DNA of 64,000 nt from Planctomycetota bacterium (lineage in GTDB: Bacteria; Planctomycetota; UBA1135; UBA2386), in the NCBI GenBank assembly GCA_016716265.1, contig JADJWQ010000006.1, positions 372,001-436,000 on the forward strand, read 5' to 3'. Positions 63,312 to 64,000 of this stretch are shown here, piece by piece. Under the pieces are notes generated by a model. That model was not told the origin of the DNA. It did no database searches and worked only from the letters and a program-made list of their open reading frames with translations. The first letter of the stretch is position 1. The number at the start of each line of letters is the position of its first letter. The position numbers and the translations under genes are program-made.

Positions 63312-64000
63312 TCAGCGCGCCATCGGCAGCGACAGCTTCTCCATGCAGGCGGTGCGCACCGCCGCCATCACCGGACCGGCGGTGCTCGTGTTGAACGCGC
63401 CGAGCGCACCGGTGCCGGAAGCGGGGTGGACGTAGAAGAACGTCACGAAGCTGCGCTGTCCGCCGGTGTGCGTCGGGAACCGCTGCCCGGCCCGCTCCTG
63501 CACGAAGAACGCCAGGCCGATCTGCTCGGAGCCGTCCGACCGCGCCGGCAGGATCGGCTGCCACATCTCCTCGAGCGAGCTCCGCGCGAGCACGCCCGCC
63601 GCATCCGAGCCGTCCGGAACCGCGCCGAGCAGGAACGCCAGATAGCGCGCCATGTCGGTCAGCGGCGCGTTCAACCCGCCATTGCTGACCGTGACGCCGG
63701 TGTCGAAGTCCGACCCGAGGTCGGCGACCTCGTCGCCGCGCACCTCGTAGCTGTGCGAGCGGTACCGCTGGAGATGGTAGGGCGTCACGTCGAAGTAGCT
63801 GCGCGCCATGCCGAGCGGCCGCAATACGTTCTTGTCCATGTAGACCTCGTAGTCGTCGCCGCTCAGCACCTCGATCGCGCGGCCGACGAACACGATGCCG
63901 GGATTCGAGTACGAGTAGCGGCTGCCCGGAGCGAACTCGACCGCGGTGTACGGCAGCATCGCGACGAGCTGCGCGAACCGCGTCGGCTCGTGCGGGTGCC
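63312..64000 (-). CDS. Beta-lactamase-family serine hydrolase, C-terminal part (runs off the right edge)
   Basis: About 229 residues are visible, beginning upstream of MLPYTAVEFAPGSRYSYSNP. The YSN motif is the Tyr-x-Asn second active-site element of class C beta-lactamase-like enzymes; IEVLSGDDYEVYMDKNVLRP and LGMARSYFDVTP follow as in esterase EstB-type relatives. A late HTGGQRSFVTF corresponds to the KTG/HTG box. The S-x-x-K serine motif lies outside the window. It may hydrolyse peptides or esters; true beta-lactamase activity is not implied. Confidence 0.82.
   Translation of the reverse strand, partial: HPHEPTRFAQLVAMLPYTAVEFAPGSRYSYSNPGIVFVGRAIEVLSGDDYEVYMDKNVLRPLGMARSYFDVTPYHLQRYRSHSYEVRGDEVADLGSDFDTGVTVSNGGLNAPLTDMARYLAFLLGAVPDGSDAAGVLARSSLEEMWQPILPARSDGSEQIGLAFFVQERAGQRFPTHTGGQRSFVTFFYVHPASGTGALGAFNTSTAGPVMAAVRTACMEKLSLPMAR

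Overview
The window is GC-rich DNA of a bacterium that is most probably a planctomycete. The signs are three secreted FG-GAP/VCBS repeat proteins, several secreted proteins ending in the same 'LGAPGC...' type C-terminal domain, three large transmembrane Ser/Thr kinases (one with TPRs, two ending in a formylglycine-enzyme-like SUMF1 domain), ECF sigma factors beside kinases, and a degraded TIGR02996-type protein. The taxonomic call is inference; there is no rRNA in the window.

Layout. 1-5.4 kb: a partial hypothetical gene, a type II secretion F-like membrane protein, rpoN (frameshifted), a Uma2-family nuclease, and two sugar-phosphate isomerase/epimerase genes. 5.9-16.5 kb: two paralogous secreted proteins, then a large secreted alpha/beta-hydrolase/FG-GAP gene cut in two by a complete 3.9-kb transposon (9572-13490) that has inverted ends, a 7-bp target duplication and four genes: a zinc-ribbon protein, a DDE transposase with D-D(35)E spacing, an AAA ATPase and a Cys4 protein. 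16.9-34.1 kb is an accessory, rearranged stretch. It holds a ~1-kb segmental duplication (a DUF523 protein plus a dizinc-peptidase fragment; the full peptidase is at 33 kb), a truncated dioxygenase-like lipoprotein, a kinase/ECF pair, and a debris field with fragments of kinase TPR, DUF4375, cupin, TIGR02996 and IS91-family genes. It also holds a three-gene lipoprotein/coiled-coil/amidohydrolase operon, an NtrC-type activator beheaded by a second, defective copy of the transposon, and a second IS91 remnant.

34-50.6 kb is more ordinary: a NYN-domain protein, two PH-domain membrane proteins (YdbS/YdbT type), tRNA-His and tRNA-Lys, an unusual MglA-like GTPase fused to a histidine kinase, an M16-like secreted protein coupled to a tandem ABC ATPase, a GH106-like glycosidase (frameshifted), an M23 peptidase, and a large FG-GAP protein. 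51-64 kb: another FG-GAP protein, two kinase-SUMF1 genes sharing a nearly identical 654-bp 5' block, an ECF sigma factor, a thioredoxin-fold protein without the CxxC motif, a broken secreted gene, and a partial beta-lactamase-family hydrolase.

The strongest candidates for something new are the four-gene transposon with its conserved leader hairpin and repeats, the (AG)17 repeat inside the signal-peptide region of the gene the transposon interrupts, and the GTPase-histidine kinase fusion. At least four conserved genes (rpoN, ydbS-like, the GH106-like gene, a kinase) carry single frameshifts, so assembly error must be excluded before they are called pseudogenes.
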